64,000 nucleotides of DNA from Bradyrhizobium sp. WBAH42 (lineage in GTDB: Bacteria > Pseudomonadota > Alphaproteobacteria > Rhizobiales > Xanthobacteraceae): contig NZ_CP036533.1 of assembly GCF_024585265.1 (NCBI RefSeq), positions 7,077,001-7,141,000 on the forward strand. Reading direction: 5' to 3'. The notes below the pieces were generated by a model. It was not told where the DNA came from, ran no database searches, and saw only the letters and a program-made list of their open reading frames with translations. Position 1 is the first letter of the stretch. Every line of letters starts with the position of its first letter. This document shows positions 7,512 to 16,874 of the stretch, piece after piece. The translations under genes were made by a program, and so were the position numbers.

Positions 7512-9038
7512 ATGGCCGATCCCAAATTTCCCCATGTGAAGTGGCGTAATGGCCGTCCTCGCTCGTCGCACGGCTCTTATGCCAGAGCTCTCGGCTTTGT
7601 CGATGCCGACTTGCGCCATCCGCCGTACGATGAAAAAGGCCGTCCGGTCGGTGCTTGGTTCAATCTCCAAGAAGCCTCAGACTTTTCAGACAAGCGAAAG
7701 TCGGAGATCGAGGCGGCGCGCCGCGCCGGCAAGCTACCGAAGAAAATTACCATCCGGAAGCGTTCTACGATCGAAGATCTTCTGGACGATTGGAGCAAGT
7801 CGGTTGAGTTCAAATCGTTGTCGGCCGCCTCGCAATCTTCCTATCGCAAGTGTATCTCCGCTATCTTGTACCGACCGCAATCACGCGAATCCGCGGCGAA
7901 GATGCGCGCCGAAATCCGTGCCGCCAGGCTGCTCGGCTTGGCCGAGCCCGTACGAGAACTCGAGGCGATCGCGACTGCCACTCCGACGTCAATCGGCAAA
8001 CCGGAATTCCGCGCCTTCTATAACTATGCGAAATCGGCTCGCGGCCATCATATGGCCCTCTCTATGATAGCGACGCTCTCAGCGGCGTTCACTTGGGGGC
8101 AAGAAAGCACCTTGTGGCGTCTCGGACCCAACCCGCGAGAAGGCATGGAGTTCGATCATCCAGAGGGACGCATCGTCCAGGTTACGATGCCCGAATTCAC
8201 CGCATGGGTCGCCGCAGCCGATGCGATCGAACGGCCTTCGGTCGGCGATAGCTTTCATCTGGCGTTGTTCACCGGGCAGCGCCAGACTGACCGTCTAATT
8301 ATGCGCAATGAGAGCGACGTTGAGGGCCGTCACGCGTTCCGGCAGAGCAAGACTGGCGAACTTGTCGACATCAAAGAGGCGCCACAACTCAGCGCACGGC
8401 TGAATGCCTCGCGTGCACGCGTAAAAGAGCTCAAGCTTCGGCTTCAACTGGATAAGGTGCCACCTGAACTCGTGGTCAATGAGGACAATGGCGAGCCTTA
8501 TGACGAGAGCACCTATCGCCGTTGGGTGTCGACCGCCCGGGCCGTCGCGATCTTTGGCTTTCTCGCGCGCGACAGCGCGCGCCAGGCAATTGTACGCGCA
8601 GAGCGACTGAGCGCCGAACTGATTAAAGATGTCGATAGGCTGTTCGCCCCTTTTCCTCTCGACGAGGAGAATAAGGCGCAGCGCGCTCGAGCGGTCGACC
8701 AGCGCAAGAGCGCATTAGCGGAATGGCTGGGTGCGCAGGCCGCACGCGACAGCAATAGCGATGAGACGGCATGGCGCCTGAAGCCCTGTCCTGCGCTGAT
8801 GTTTGTAAACGGCGCCGGCGAACTCGACCAAAAGCACGACCAGGATCTGCGCGATACCTGCGTCATGCTTCTCGATCGAGCTGGCTGCGACTTGCTGACG
8901 ATTTGCGACATCACTGGGCATTCATACCGAAGCGCGCAGACCATCGTGAAGCACTACCGCGCCCGGAATGCGGCTCGCGCCGATTCCGGCATCGACAGAC
9001 TTGAATTGCAGGTCCGTAAGGAAGGCATGAAAGGCTGA
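7512..9038 (+). CDS. Tyrosine recombinase (site-specific integrase)
   Basis: From ATG 7512 the product has 508 residues. The catalytic tyrosine-recombinase elements are visible: Arg257 in LFTGQRQTDRL, Lys280, Arg447 in QDLRDTCVML, His470 in ITGHS and the nucleophile Tyr482 in VKHYRARN. The His of the usual HxxR box is Gln444. A long charged helical insert (about residues 345-420) lies before box II. An in-frame upstream extension exists to 7320 but overlaps the HTH gene, so the ATG at 7512 is preferred. The gene points at tRNA-Lys 310 bases away, the classical layout of an island integrase beside its target tRNA. Confidence 0.85.
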   Translation: MADPKFPHVKWRNGRPRSSHGSYARALGFVDADLRHPPYDEKGRPVGAWFNLQEASDFSDKRKSEIEAARRAGKLPKKITIRKRSTIEDLLDDWSKSVEFKSLSAASQSSYRKCISAILYRPQSRESAAKMRAEIRAARLLGLAEPVRELEAIATATPTSIGKPEFRAFYNYAKSARGHHMALSMIATLSAAFTWGQESTLWRLGPNPREGMEFDHPEGRIVQVTMPEFTAWVAAADAIERPSVGDSFHLALFTGQRQTDRLIMRNESDVEGRHAFRQSKTGELVDIKEAPQLSARLNASRARVKELKLRLQLDKVPPELVVNEDNGEPYDESTYRRWVSTARAVAIFGFLARDSARQAIVRAERLSAELIKDVDRLFAPFPLDEENKAQRARAVDQRKSALAEWLGAQAARDSNSDETAWRLKPCPALMFVNGAGELDQKHDQDLRDTCVMLLDRAGCDLLTICDITGHSYRSAQTIVKHYRARNAARADSGIDRLELQVRKEGMKG

Positions 9039-9317
9039 ACAGAGACCAGTAGGCCTTATGGCTGGTGTTTCAGCGGAGCATGGGCTCCGGCCTAAGGTCG
9101 CGCAGCGCGCGGCCAATCTCGCATTCTGTGCTTCGACTCATTCCTTCAACGAGCCGAGCGCTTCGGCACTGGGTCGTCTGTAAACGCGCGGGGTTTGCCA
9201 TCTACCATCGCCCGCGCCCGGCAAGAACGCTCCCAATTATCCGACTCGTCGCACGGCGTGCGACGTACGACCACTAAAAGCGTCGCACGAGAGCCCGTTT
9301 GTTCCGTCGCGCAAATT

Positions 9318-9336
9318 AAAAAAGCCCTTGCGGGCC
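9318..9336 (-). terminator. Rho-independent terminator of tRNA-Lys
   Basis: On the minus strand GCCC-GCAA-GGGC is followed by six U residues (A run 9318-9323 on the plus strand). It lies 14 bases beyond the tRNA 3' end. Confidence 0.7.
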
Positions 9337-9349
9337 AATGCCTTGAGAG

Positions 9350-9425
<76 letters not shown>

Positions 9426-9591
9426 GAAAGGCGGTCAATGCCTTGCGAGGCCGGTCGTTTAGCAAAGCGATCCGGGTCTGGCAAGCGATCGGACGCAAGT
9501 TTTCCAAGGTCTCGTCCAGAGGACCGGAAATGCGAAAAGCCGCTGGATTCCAGCGGCTTCGCCAGGGTTCACGGCGCGAGAGCCGGTCCGT

Positions 9592-10200
9592 TCAGAGCCG
9601 GCCCTCCCGGTCCCGGTCGGGACCGCGGTCACGGTCGAAGCGGTCATGGTGGAAGTGGTCCATGCCCCGTTCCATCATGCGGTCCATGCCGTCCATGAAG
9701 TGGTGGTGGCGCGGGCCGTCCTCGCCGCCGCCGAACGGGCCGCGGTGCCGGGTCAGCACGGCGAGGCGCCGTTTCTGGCCCTCGTCGAGGGTCTTGTAGA
9801 GCGGATCGGCGGCATCGGCGATCTTCTTCAAGGCGGCGGAGCTGGCCCCCATGTCCTCGGCGCGCTGGCGCAGGCGGGCGATCGGATCCTCTGGTCTATC
9901 GGCATCCCTCGACGCGTCGTCGGGTGCGGCATTCATCCGCGCATTGGCACGGTCGATGCGCAGCTTGGCGAACTCCCGCACGGCCGCCTCGACCGGCGGC
10001 CACAGCTTCTCCTGTTCGGGGTTGAGCCTCAAGCCGGCATGGACGGCGGCAATCCGCGCATCGACGAAGGCGGCGCGGTCCTCGGGGTTCATGCGGATGT
10101 GGCGGACGTGCTCCATCCACGGGCGATGAAATTGGGCATAGACCGCGCCCGAGCCGGCGATGCTGAGCACGGCGATGGCGGCAATGGTGAATTTCTTCAT
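9592..10200 (-). CDS. Spy/CpxP-like periplasmic protein (LTXXQ type)
   Basis: From ATG 10200, preceded by GGAGGAGG, the product has 202 residues. It begins with a signal peptide (KKFTIAAIAVLSIAGSG, cut after VYA). The mature part is helical with LNPEQEKLWPPVEAAVRE and LDEGQKRRLAVL, the LTXXQ-type motifs of the Spy/CpxP family, and ends in a His/Asp/Arg-rich tail (HHHFMDGMDRM, FHHDRFDRDRGPDRD). Spy and CpxP act as periplasmic chaperones under envelope or metal stress; the histidine-rich tail would suit metal binding, which is inference. An upstream in-frame extension to 10257 is less likely. It is transcribed alone. Confidence 0.8.
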   Translation of the reverse strand: MKKFTIAAIAVLSIAGSGAVYAQFHRPWMEHVRHIRMNPEDRAAFVDARIAAVHAGLRLNPEQEKLWPPVEAAVREFAKLRIDRANARMNAAPDDASRDADRPEDPIARLRQRAEDMGASSAALKKIADAADPLYKTLDEGQKRRLAVLTRHRGPFGGGEDGPRHHHFMDGMDRMMERGMDHFHHDRFDRDRGPDRDREGRL

Positions 10201-10342
10201 CTTGGCCTCCTCCGGAAGGATGCCCGCGAGGATGAGCGCGAGCAGGCTGTCGCGCAACTTACAACTTGGACAGGAAGCGCGCTCTTGTAGAAATGTACCG
10301 CCGTGAATGCCCGTTCAGATGCAAACTGAAACGATTTGCAAC

Positions 10343-10376
10343 AAAAAAGGGCTTCCGTGCGGTGCGCGGAAGCCCT
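10343..10376 (-). terminator. Terminator downstream of the TRAP binding-protein gene
   Basis: Ten-base arms AGGGCTTCCG and CGGAAGCCCT flank a nine-base loop and are followed on the minus strand by a U run (A 10343-10348). It lies 20 bases after the stop codon at 10396. Confidence 0.85.
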
Positions 10377-10395
10377 CCCTGGCCGCCGGTGGCGG

Positions 10396-11400
10396 TCAGT
10401 TCGTCGTGCTTTTGGCTTCCTTCACGAACTCGTCGATCAGCGCCTGGCCGACGCGGCCGGCGGCATCCTTGTAGACCGGCTCCATCGCCTTGCGCATCGC
10501 CTCGTCCTGCTCGGCCGTGAGCTTGATGATCTCGCTCTTGCCGCTCTTCTTGATCTCGGCCAGCGCGTCGTCGTTCTCCTTCTGCGACTGCGCGTTGCTG
10601 AAATCGGTCGCTTCCTTCATCGCCTTCGACAGCTGGCCACGGATGTCGGCCGGGAGATCGTCCCAGAACTTCTTGTTCACGATCACGACGTAGCCGATGT
10701 AGCCGTGATTGGTCTCGGTGATGTATTTCTGCACCTCGTGCATCTTCTGGGTATAGATGTTCGACCAGGTGTTCTCCTGGCCGTCGACCACGCCGGTCTG
10801 CAGCGCCTGGTACACTTCCGAGAATGCCATCACCTGCGGCAGCGAGCCGAGCGCCTTGAACTGGGCCTGGATCACGCGCGAGGATTGGATGCGGAATTTG
10901 ACGCCCTGGTAGTCCGCGGGCGTGATCAGCTTCTTGTTCGCGCTCATCTGCTTGAAGCCGTTGTCCCAATAGGCAAGGCCGGTGATGCCCTTGGCATCCA
11001 GCAGCTTGAGCAGCTTGGTGCCGAGCGGCCCTTCCGTCACCTTTCGCAGCGTCTTCAGGTCCGGAAGGATGTAGGGCAGATCGAACACCTCGAACTCGCG
11101 GATGCCGAGCGGCCCGAACTTGGAGTTGGACGGCGCCAGCATCTGCACGCTGCCGAGCTGCAGCGCCTCGAGCTCTTCCTTGTCCTTGTAGAGCGTCGAG
11201 TTCGGATAGACCTCGACCTTGACCTTGCCGCCGGTGTACTTCTCGGCGAGCTCCTTGAACTTCTCCGCGCCCTTGCCCTTCGGCGTGTCGGTGGCGACGA
11301 CGTGGCTGAATTTGATGATGATCGGTGATTGGGCCAGTGCCGGCCCGCTCAAGCCAAGTGCCAGAGCCGCGATGGACGCAGCGATCGCCAAGGTGCGCAT
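10396..11400 (-). CDS. dctP: TRAP transporter substrate-binding protein, DctP family
   Basis: The 334-residue product starts with a signal peptide (RTLAIAASIAALALGLSG, ending ALA-QS) and is a periplasmic DctP-type binding protein. Family signatures are IKFSHVVATDTPKGKGAEKF at the mature N-terminus, VEVYPNSTLYKD, LGSVQMLAPS, and KFRIQSSRVIQAQF with Arg of the carboxylate-binding site, then VDGQENTWSNI. Such proteins catch organic acids for a DctQM membrane pair. No dctQ or dctM lies next to it, so it is an orphan here or serves a transporter encoded elsewhere. A clear terminator follows, so it is a single-gene unit. Confidence 0.9.
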   Translation of the reverse strand: MRTLAIAASIAALALGLSGPALAQSPIIIKFSHVVATDTPKGKGAEKFKELAEKYTGGKVKVEVYPNSTLYKDKEELEALQLGSVQMLAPSNSKFGPLGIREFEVFDLPYILPDLKTLRKVTEGPLGTKLLKLLDAKGITGLAYWDNGFKQMSANKKLITPADYQGVKFRIQSSRVIQAQFKALGSLPQVMAFSEVYQALQTGVVDGQENTWSNIYTQKMHEVQKYITETNHGYIGYVVIVNKKFWDDLPADIRGQLSKAMKEATDFSNAQSQKENDDALAEIKKSGKSEIIKLTAEQDEAMRKAMEPVYKDAAGRVGQALIDEFVKEAKSTTN

Positions 11401-11550
11401 AGTTTCTCCCTGTTGTTTGTTTGGGCCGCCCGGCGGTGCCGGGTAGCCAATCTTATGCCGGCTGCATCAATAGCGGCTCGCCTGCACGCTCGCTATTGGC
11501 CCTTAGCAGGGCAGCCATTCATGGTGCACGCCGCGAGCACCTCTGCGCCC

Positions 11551-11572
11551 CCTCTCCCGCTTGCGGGAGAGG
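11551..11572. repeat. Rhizobiales-type intergenic palindrome (short copy)
   Basis: CCTCTCCCGC-TT-GCGGGAGAGG, ten-base perfect arms. The same core occurs at 20.9, 23.7, 35.5 and 53.1 kb. It lies between the leuA stop and the TRAP gene and could also end leuA transcription, though no U run follows. Confidence 0.7.
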
Positions 11573-11596
11573 TGCAACAACTCGCAGCTTCGTTCG

Positions 11597-13159
<1,563 letters not shown>

Positions 13160-13161
13160 TC

Positions 13162-13274
13162 CTAGATTTCCTTTTGAGCGTTTGCGCCGTTCATTCCTTG
13201 GCGCTTGAGGTGTCCGGTGATCTCGACCAACCCCTGAGCGCCCAGGCGCATGGCGCCCAGCCGGCCCTCAGGGG
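13162..13274 (-). promoter_or_regulatory. leuA leader with hairpin and possible 29-codon upstream frame
   Basis: Bases 13231-13274 form a stem with perfect ends CCCCTGAG/CTCAGGGG and an inner GC-rich stem. Within it an ATG at 13251 opens a 29-codon frame that ends at TAG 13162-13164, two bases before the leuA ATG. The frame is not leucine-rich and no U run follows the hairpin, so classical attenuation is not supported; translational coupling is conceivable. Confidence 0.3.
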
Positions 13275-13640
13275 CAAGTAAGAAGAAGGCCGCCAATAAG
13301 GAGGGTGGGCAGCGACGCGGCCGGGATCGTGGCGGCGGCCTGAGCCACCTCCCCCGAAATCCCCTCGATTTGGCCGCGAATCAGCATTGCCGGACCCGTT
13401 TGAGCCTCAAATCCTCGGTCAAAACCGTTGACGGTTGGTTGCCGGGAGGCTCGATGCGCCCGTTTCTAGACGAGAAATGGCCGCAACTGCAACGCCAAAA
13501 GATGGTCAACATACGTGACCTAATAGCTCGACGGCCGCTGCACGAGGGCGCAGCCCGCATGGAGCGACGCGCAATGCGGGAACACGGTCCTGGATTTCGC
13601 TTCCGCTCCATCCAGGCTGCAAGATTTGCGAGGGAGACGC
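13275..13640. other. Stretch without a recognisable gene
   Basis: About 365 bases upstream of the leuA leader. No coding frame with family features is seen. It should contain the leuA promoter, which I cannot place with confidence. Confidence 0.5.
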
Positions 13641-13943
13641 CTACGCGGTGCCAGTGCGGCGGGCGCGCGCCCTACTCTCCCAGCGGTTCAGCATCTGGCC
13701 GAGCTCGCCGGTCGCCACGGGAGCAGCAGTGCCGGCCTTCACGATCTCGTTGGTGTTGGCCGGCGCATGGGCTGCGAGCCAGTCCGGCTCCGTGTACTCG
13801 CGCCAGCGGCGTGCCTCCGCCCGCCTTTTTCGCGAGACGTGGTCCCGCGTGAAATAGCCAGCCGCAAATGCGAACGAGACAAGGACAACCAGGACGACGG
13901 CTTGCACAATGAGCTCCAGCTTTATCCCCCTAGCGCCCTGCAC
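13641..13943 (-). CDS. Small single-pass membrane protein, function unknown
   Basis: The product of up to 100 residues has one hydrophobic helix (IVQAVVLVVLVSFAFAAGYF) and a soluble Arg-rich part containing REYTEPDWLAAHAP. The first start codon is a GTG at 13943. A second GTG at 13907 (VQAVVLVV) has a GGAG eight bases upstream and may be the real start. I do not know a family. It is transcribed towards leuA but separated from it by 480 bases. Confidence 0.5.
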   Translation of the reverse strand: MQGARGIKLELIVQAVVLVVLVSFAFAAGYFTRDHVSRKRRAEARRWREYTEPDWLAAHAPANTNEIVKAGTAAPVATGELGQMLNRWESRARARRTGTA

Positions 13944-14090
13944 TCCAAACGCACTCGAAGGTGACGAAATTGCGACCTGCGATCACTCAGCGGTTTCAAG
14001 TCAACCCCTCGCAACCGGACGCGGACCGGACTAACCTCCGCCTCGCTTGGCCGGATCAACCGGCCGGCCGAACATAACCGGGAGGATACG

Positions 14091-15323
14091 ATGACACGCC
14101 AGGAGGCTCCTGAGCAGGAGCAGCGTGCGCAGAATGCTGCGCTTTCACGACGAACGCTTGTCGGGGGACTGGCGCTCGGCGCCGCGGCCACGCTGGCGGG
14201 CCCCGCGCTGGCCCAGACCGGGCCTGCCGCACCGCCGACGACGATCACGACGCCGCCGCGCGATTTCGGCCCTGGTGGCGCGCCGACGACCTATTTCTGG
14301 GACCCCGACATCATCGCGGTCGATCCGTCCTTCAACGACCTCGCCCAGCCCAACACCGCGATCAAGCGTCTCTATACGGGCCTGCTCTGGGCCGAAGGCC
14401 CGGCGTGGAGCGCGCAGGGCCGCTATCTCCTATGGAGCGACATTCCCAACAACCGGCAGATGCGCTGGACCGAGGATGACGGCCGCGTCAGCGTTTTCCG
14501 GTCGCCCTCCAACAACTCCAACGGCAACTCCTTCGACTTCCAGGGCCGCCAGCTCTCCTGCGAGCACCTGACGCGGCGGGTGACGCGCTACGAGCATGAC
14601 GGTACCGCCACGGTGCTCGCCGAGTCCTATCAGGGCAAGAAGCTGAACTCGCCGAACGACATCGCCGCGCATCCCGACGGCAGCTATTGGTTCACCGATC
14701 CGCCCTATGGCGGCCAGCTCTACGAAGGCGAGCCCGACGTCGCGGGCGGCCCGAGCAATGCGGGCGGCAAGCTCAATCCGCGGATCGGCCAGCCGGCCGG
14801 CTTCGTGCCGGGCAAGCGCGAGCTGCCGACCAATTGCTACCGCATCGATCCCTCCGGCCGCATCGACCTCGTCGTCACCGAGGACCAGGTGCCCGACCCG
14901 AACGGGCTCTGCTTCTCGCCCGACTACAAGAAGCTCTACATCGCCTCGACCGGCAAAGGGCCGGGCGACACCGGCGCTGGCGGCAAGGGCGAGATCTTCG
15001 TGTTCGACGTCGGCACGGACAACAAGCTGTCGAACCTGAAGAGGTTCAGCGATTGCGTGATCGACGGCGTGAAATGCGGACCGGACGGCCTGCGCTGCGA
15101 CGTCAACGGCAATCTCTGGGCCTCCAGCAATGCCGGCCGCGCGGTCGGCTACAGCGGCGTCACGGTGTGGTCGCCGGAGGGCAAGCTGCTTGGCCGCATC
15201 CGCCTGCCGGAAGTGTGCGGTAACGTCTGCTTCGGTGGCCCCAAGCGCAACCGCCTGTTCATGGCCGCGAGCCAATCGCTCTACGCCGTGTACACGGCGA
15301 CGCAAGGCGCCGGGCCGGGCTGA
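14091..15323 (+). CDS. SMP-30/gluconolactonase (LRE) family protein, Tat-exported
   Basis: The 410-residue product starts with a twin-arginine signal (LSRRTLVGGLALGAAATLAG, cut near ALA-Q) and then has the six-bladed propeller of the SMP-30/LRE lactonase family. Typical segments are LLWAEGPAWSAQGRYLLWSDIPNNR (metal-ligand Glu), GNSFDFQGRQLSCEH, LNSPNDIAAHPDGSYWFTDPPYGG and PDPNGLCFSPDYKKLYIAST, with DGLRCDVNGNLWASS near the end. Members hydrolyse sugar lactones or related esters; the substrate here is unknown. Tat export suggests folding with metal before crossing to the periplasm. A GGGAGGA ribosome-binding site precedes the ATG. Confidence 0.88.
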   Translation: MTRQEAPEQEQRAQNAALSRRTLVGGLALGAAATLAGPALAQTGPAAPPTTITTPPRDFGPGGAPTTYFWDPDIIAVDPSFNDLAQPNTAIKRLYTGLLWAEGPAWSAQGRYLLWSDIPNNRQMRWTEDDGRVSVFRSPSNNSNGNSFDFQGRQLSCEHLTRRVTRYEHDGTATVLAESYQGKKLNSPNDIAAHPDGSYWFTDPPYGGQLYEGEPDVAGGPSNAGGKLNPRIGQPAGFVPGKRELPTNCYRIDPSGRIDLVVTEDQVPDPNGLCFSPDYKKLYIASTGKGPGDTGAGGKGEIFVFDVGTDNKLSNLKRFSDCVIDGVKCGPDGLRCDVNGNLWASSNAGRAVGYSGVTVWSPEGKLLGRIRLPEVCGNVCFGGPKRNRLFMAASQSLYAVYTATQGAGPG

Positions 15324-15346
15324 GCGGCACCCCTCCACGAGCGAGC

Positions 15347-15369
15347 GCGCCGGCGTGAAGCGCCGGCGC
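15347..15369 (+). terminator. GC-rich hairpin after the lactonase-like gene
   Basis: GCGCCGGCG-TGAAG-CGCCGGCGC, nine-base perfect arms, 23 bases after the stop codon. No clean U run follows (GGAGTCTTTGCGTTTT), so termination is likely but not certain. Confidence 0.5.
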
Positions 15370-15542
15370 GGAGTCTTTGCGTTTTGTGACGATACCGCGA
15401 CACGCCGACCGTCGCTTCCCGACCGTCGAGCAAATCTCCGCCATCATAGCAACGAAGATAGGTCGCGCAGCAGAACCGTGGCGCGGCGTGAAAGCATGAC
15501 GCTATCTCCAGCCGGCCTCGGGCATGAAGTGGGAGTTGCGCA

Positions 15543-16727
15543 ATGCGCCGCATGCCAAACGACACGATCATCGTCAGCGTTGGAAGCCAGGAACTCGTGA
15601 TCGAGTTCGGAGACCCCGGACTTCAAATCGACGGCCACGGCGGCAACGACATCATGATCGCAACGGTCGATGACGGGCCCAGCAGCCTGCTGTTCGTCGG
15701 TGACGAGACGATCCTGGAAGGCCGATCGCATGGCGGTAACGACCTTCTCGTCGCGACCGTCCAGGGTCGCCTGACCTATACATACCTTGACGGGGACGCG
15801 CAGATCATGTCCGGCCAGGCCCACGGCGGCAACGACGTGCTGCATGTCGAGGCCACGCGCGCGACCTTTGCGAACGTCTACCTCTCGGGGGACGCCGAAA
15901 TCGCCATGACCGGTGAAGCCAAGGGCGGCAATGACCTCATCACGGCAGAGATGGGCGACCGATCGTATGGTGCGTTCAGCGGCGATTCCGGATCGCTCAT
16001 GAGCGACAACGCCCAAGGCGGCAACGACGTCATCAGCGTGGTCCAGGCCGGCCTCTCTGGAAACGTTTCGATGTCCGGTGATGCCCTGATATCCATGATC
16101 GGCAATGCGCGCGGCGGCAATGACATGCTGATCTATACGGCCGCTGTCGACACGCGGTCCGGCGGCGCATCGCTTCTCGGCGATGGCGGTTACATGAGCG
16201 ACAATACACGTGGCGGAGACGACGTCCCGATCGCAACCGTCGACGGCAATCCCGATTCGATCTCCATCGCGCTGGTCGGCGATGCCTCGCAGATGTCCGG
16301 CAACGCACAAGGTGGCAACGACATCCTCTACGGGAGCAATCGCGGCGATTGGCTCTATGGCGATGCGCGCACCTACGCCCCCGCCGTGGGCGGCTCGATC
16401 GCAGGCGGCCGGGACGTCCTCAACGGCGGCGGCGGCAACGATCAGATCTGGGGCGGACCGAACAACGACCTGTTCGTCTTCAACACGGCTTCGGGCGAGG
16501 ACGTGATCCACGATTTCGATCAGGGCAACGCGGCTGCGGGCAGCACTGCAGCGGAGCACGACGTCATCGACCTGCAAGATTACGGCCTTGCGGGATGGAG
16601 CGCGTTGAGGAGCCTGATCGGCAACGACGGCTCCGGCAACGCCGTGATCCACCTGACGAGCGATGACACGATCACGCTGACCGGAATCCACGCCGCCGAT
16701 CTCAAGGCCACGGATTTCATCATCTGA
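15543..16727 (+). CDS. Repeat protein with eight GGND motifs at ~32-residue spacing and one RTX-like end
   Basis: The 394-residue product has GGND or GGDD at residues 33, 64, 95, 128, 159, 191, 224 and 257. Each sits at the end of a unit of 31-33 residues with pattern L.GDA..MSG.A.GGND. This is much longer than the nine-residue RTX unit. From about residue 285 a conventional calcium-binding end follows: DVLNGGGGNDQIWGGPNNDLFVF, then GEDVIHDFDQG and DVIDLQDYG, as in type I-secreted RTX and serralysin-like proteins. There is no signal peptide, so secretion by a type I system would fit, but none is encoded nearby. Calcium binding and secretion are inferences. Cargo or enzymatic domain is not apparent. 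Confidence 0.8.
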   Translation: MRRMPNDTIIVSVGSQELVIEFGDPGLQIDGHGGNDIMIATVDDGPSSLLFVGDETILEGRSHGGNDLLVATVQGRLTYTYLDGDAQIMSGQAHGGNDVLHVEATRATFANVYLSGDAEIAMTGEAKGGNDLITAEMGDRSYGAFSGDSGSLMSDNAQGGNDVISVVQAGLSGNVSMSGDALISMIGNARGGNDMLIYTAAVDTRSGGASLLGDGGYMSDNTRGGDDVPIATVDGNPDSISIALVGDASQMSGNAQGGNDILYGSNRGDWLYGDARTYAPAVGGSIAGGRDVLNGGGGNDQIWGGPNNDLFVFNTASGEDVIHDFDQGNAAAGSTAAEHDVIDLQDYGLAGWSALRSLIGNDGSGNAVIHLTSDDTITLTGIHAADLKATDFII

Positions 16728-16874
16728 CGCGCGGTGAGACCGCCGGCCTCGCATCGCTCCCGCCGCGATCACCGCGGCGGGCCTTCGCTTCGTGCAGACC
16801 GCAGGCGCCACGCTGGCATGGGAGGACCTATCCTGCGATCTTGCCGTTACCCCTGTTTGGATGAGAGGCGCGAG

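Noticed and set aside
9646..11328. Plus-strand frames opposite the Spy/CpxP and TRAP genes
   Set aside because: The minus-strand genes have signal peptides, ribosome-binding sites and a terminator; the plus frames do not.
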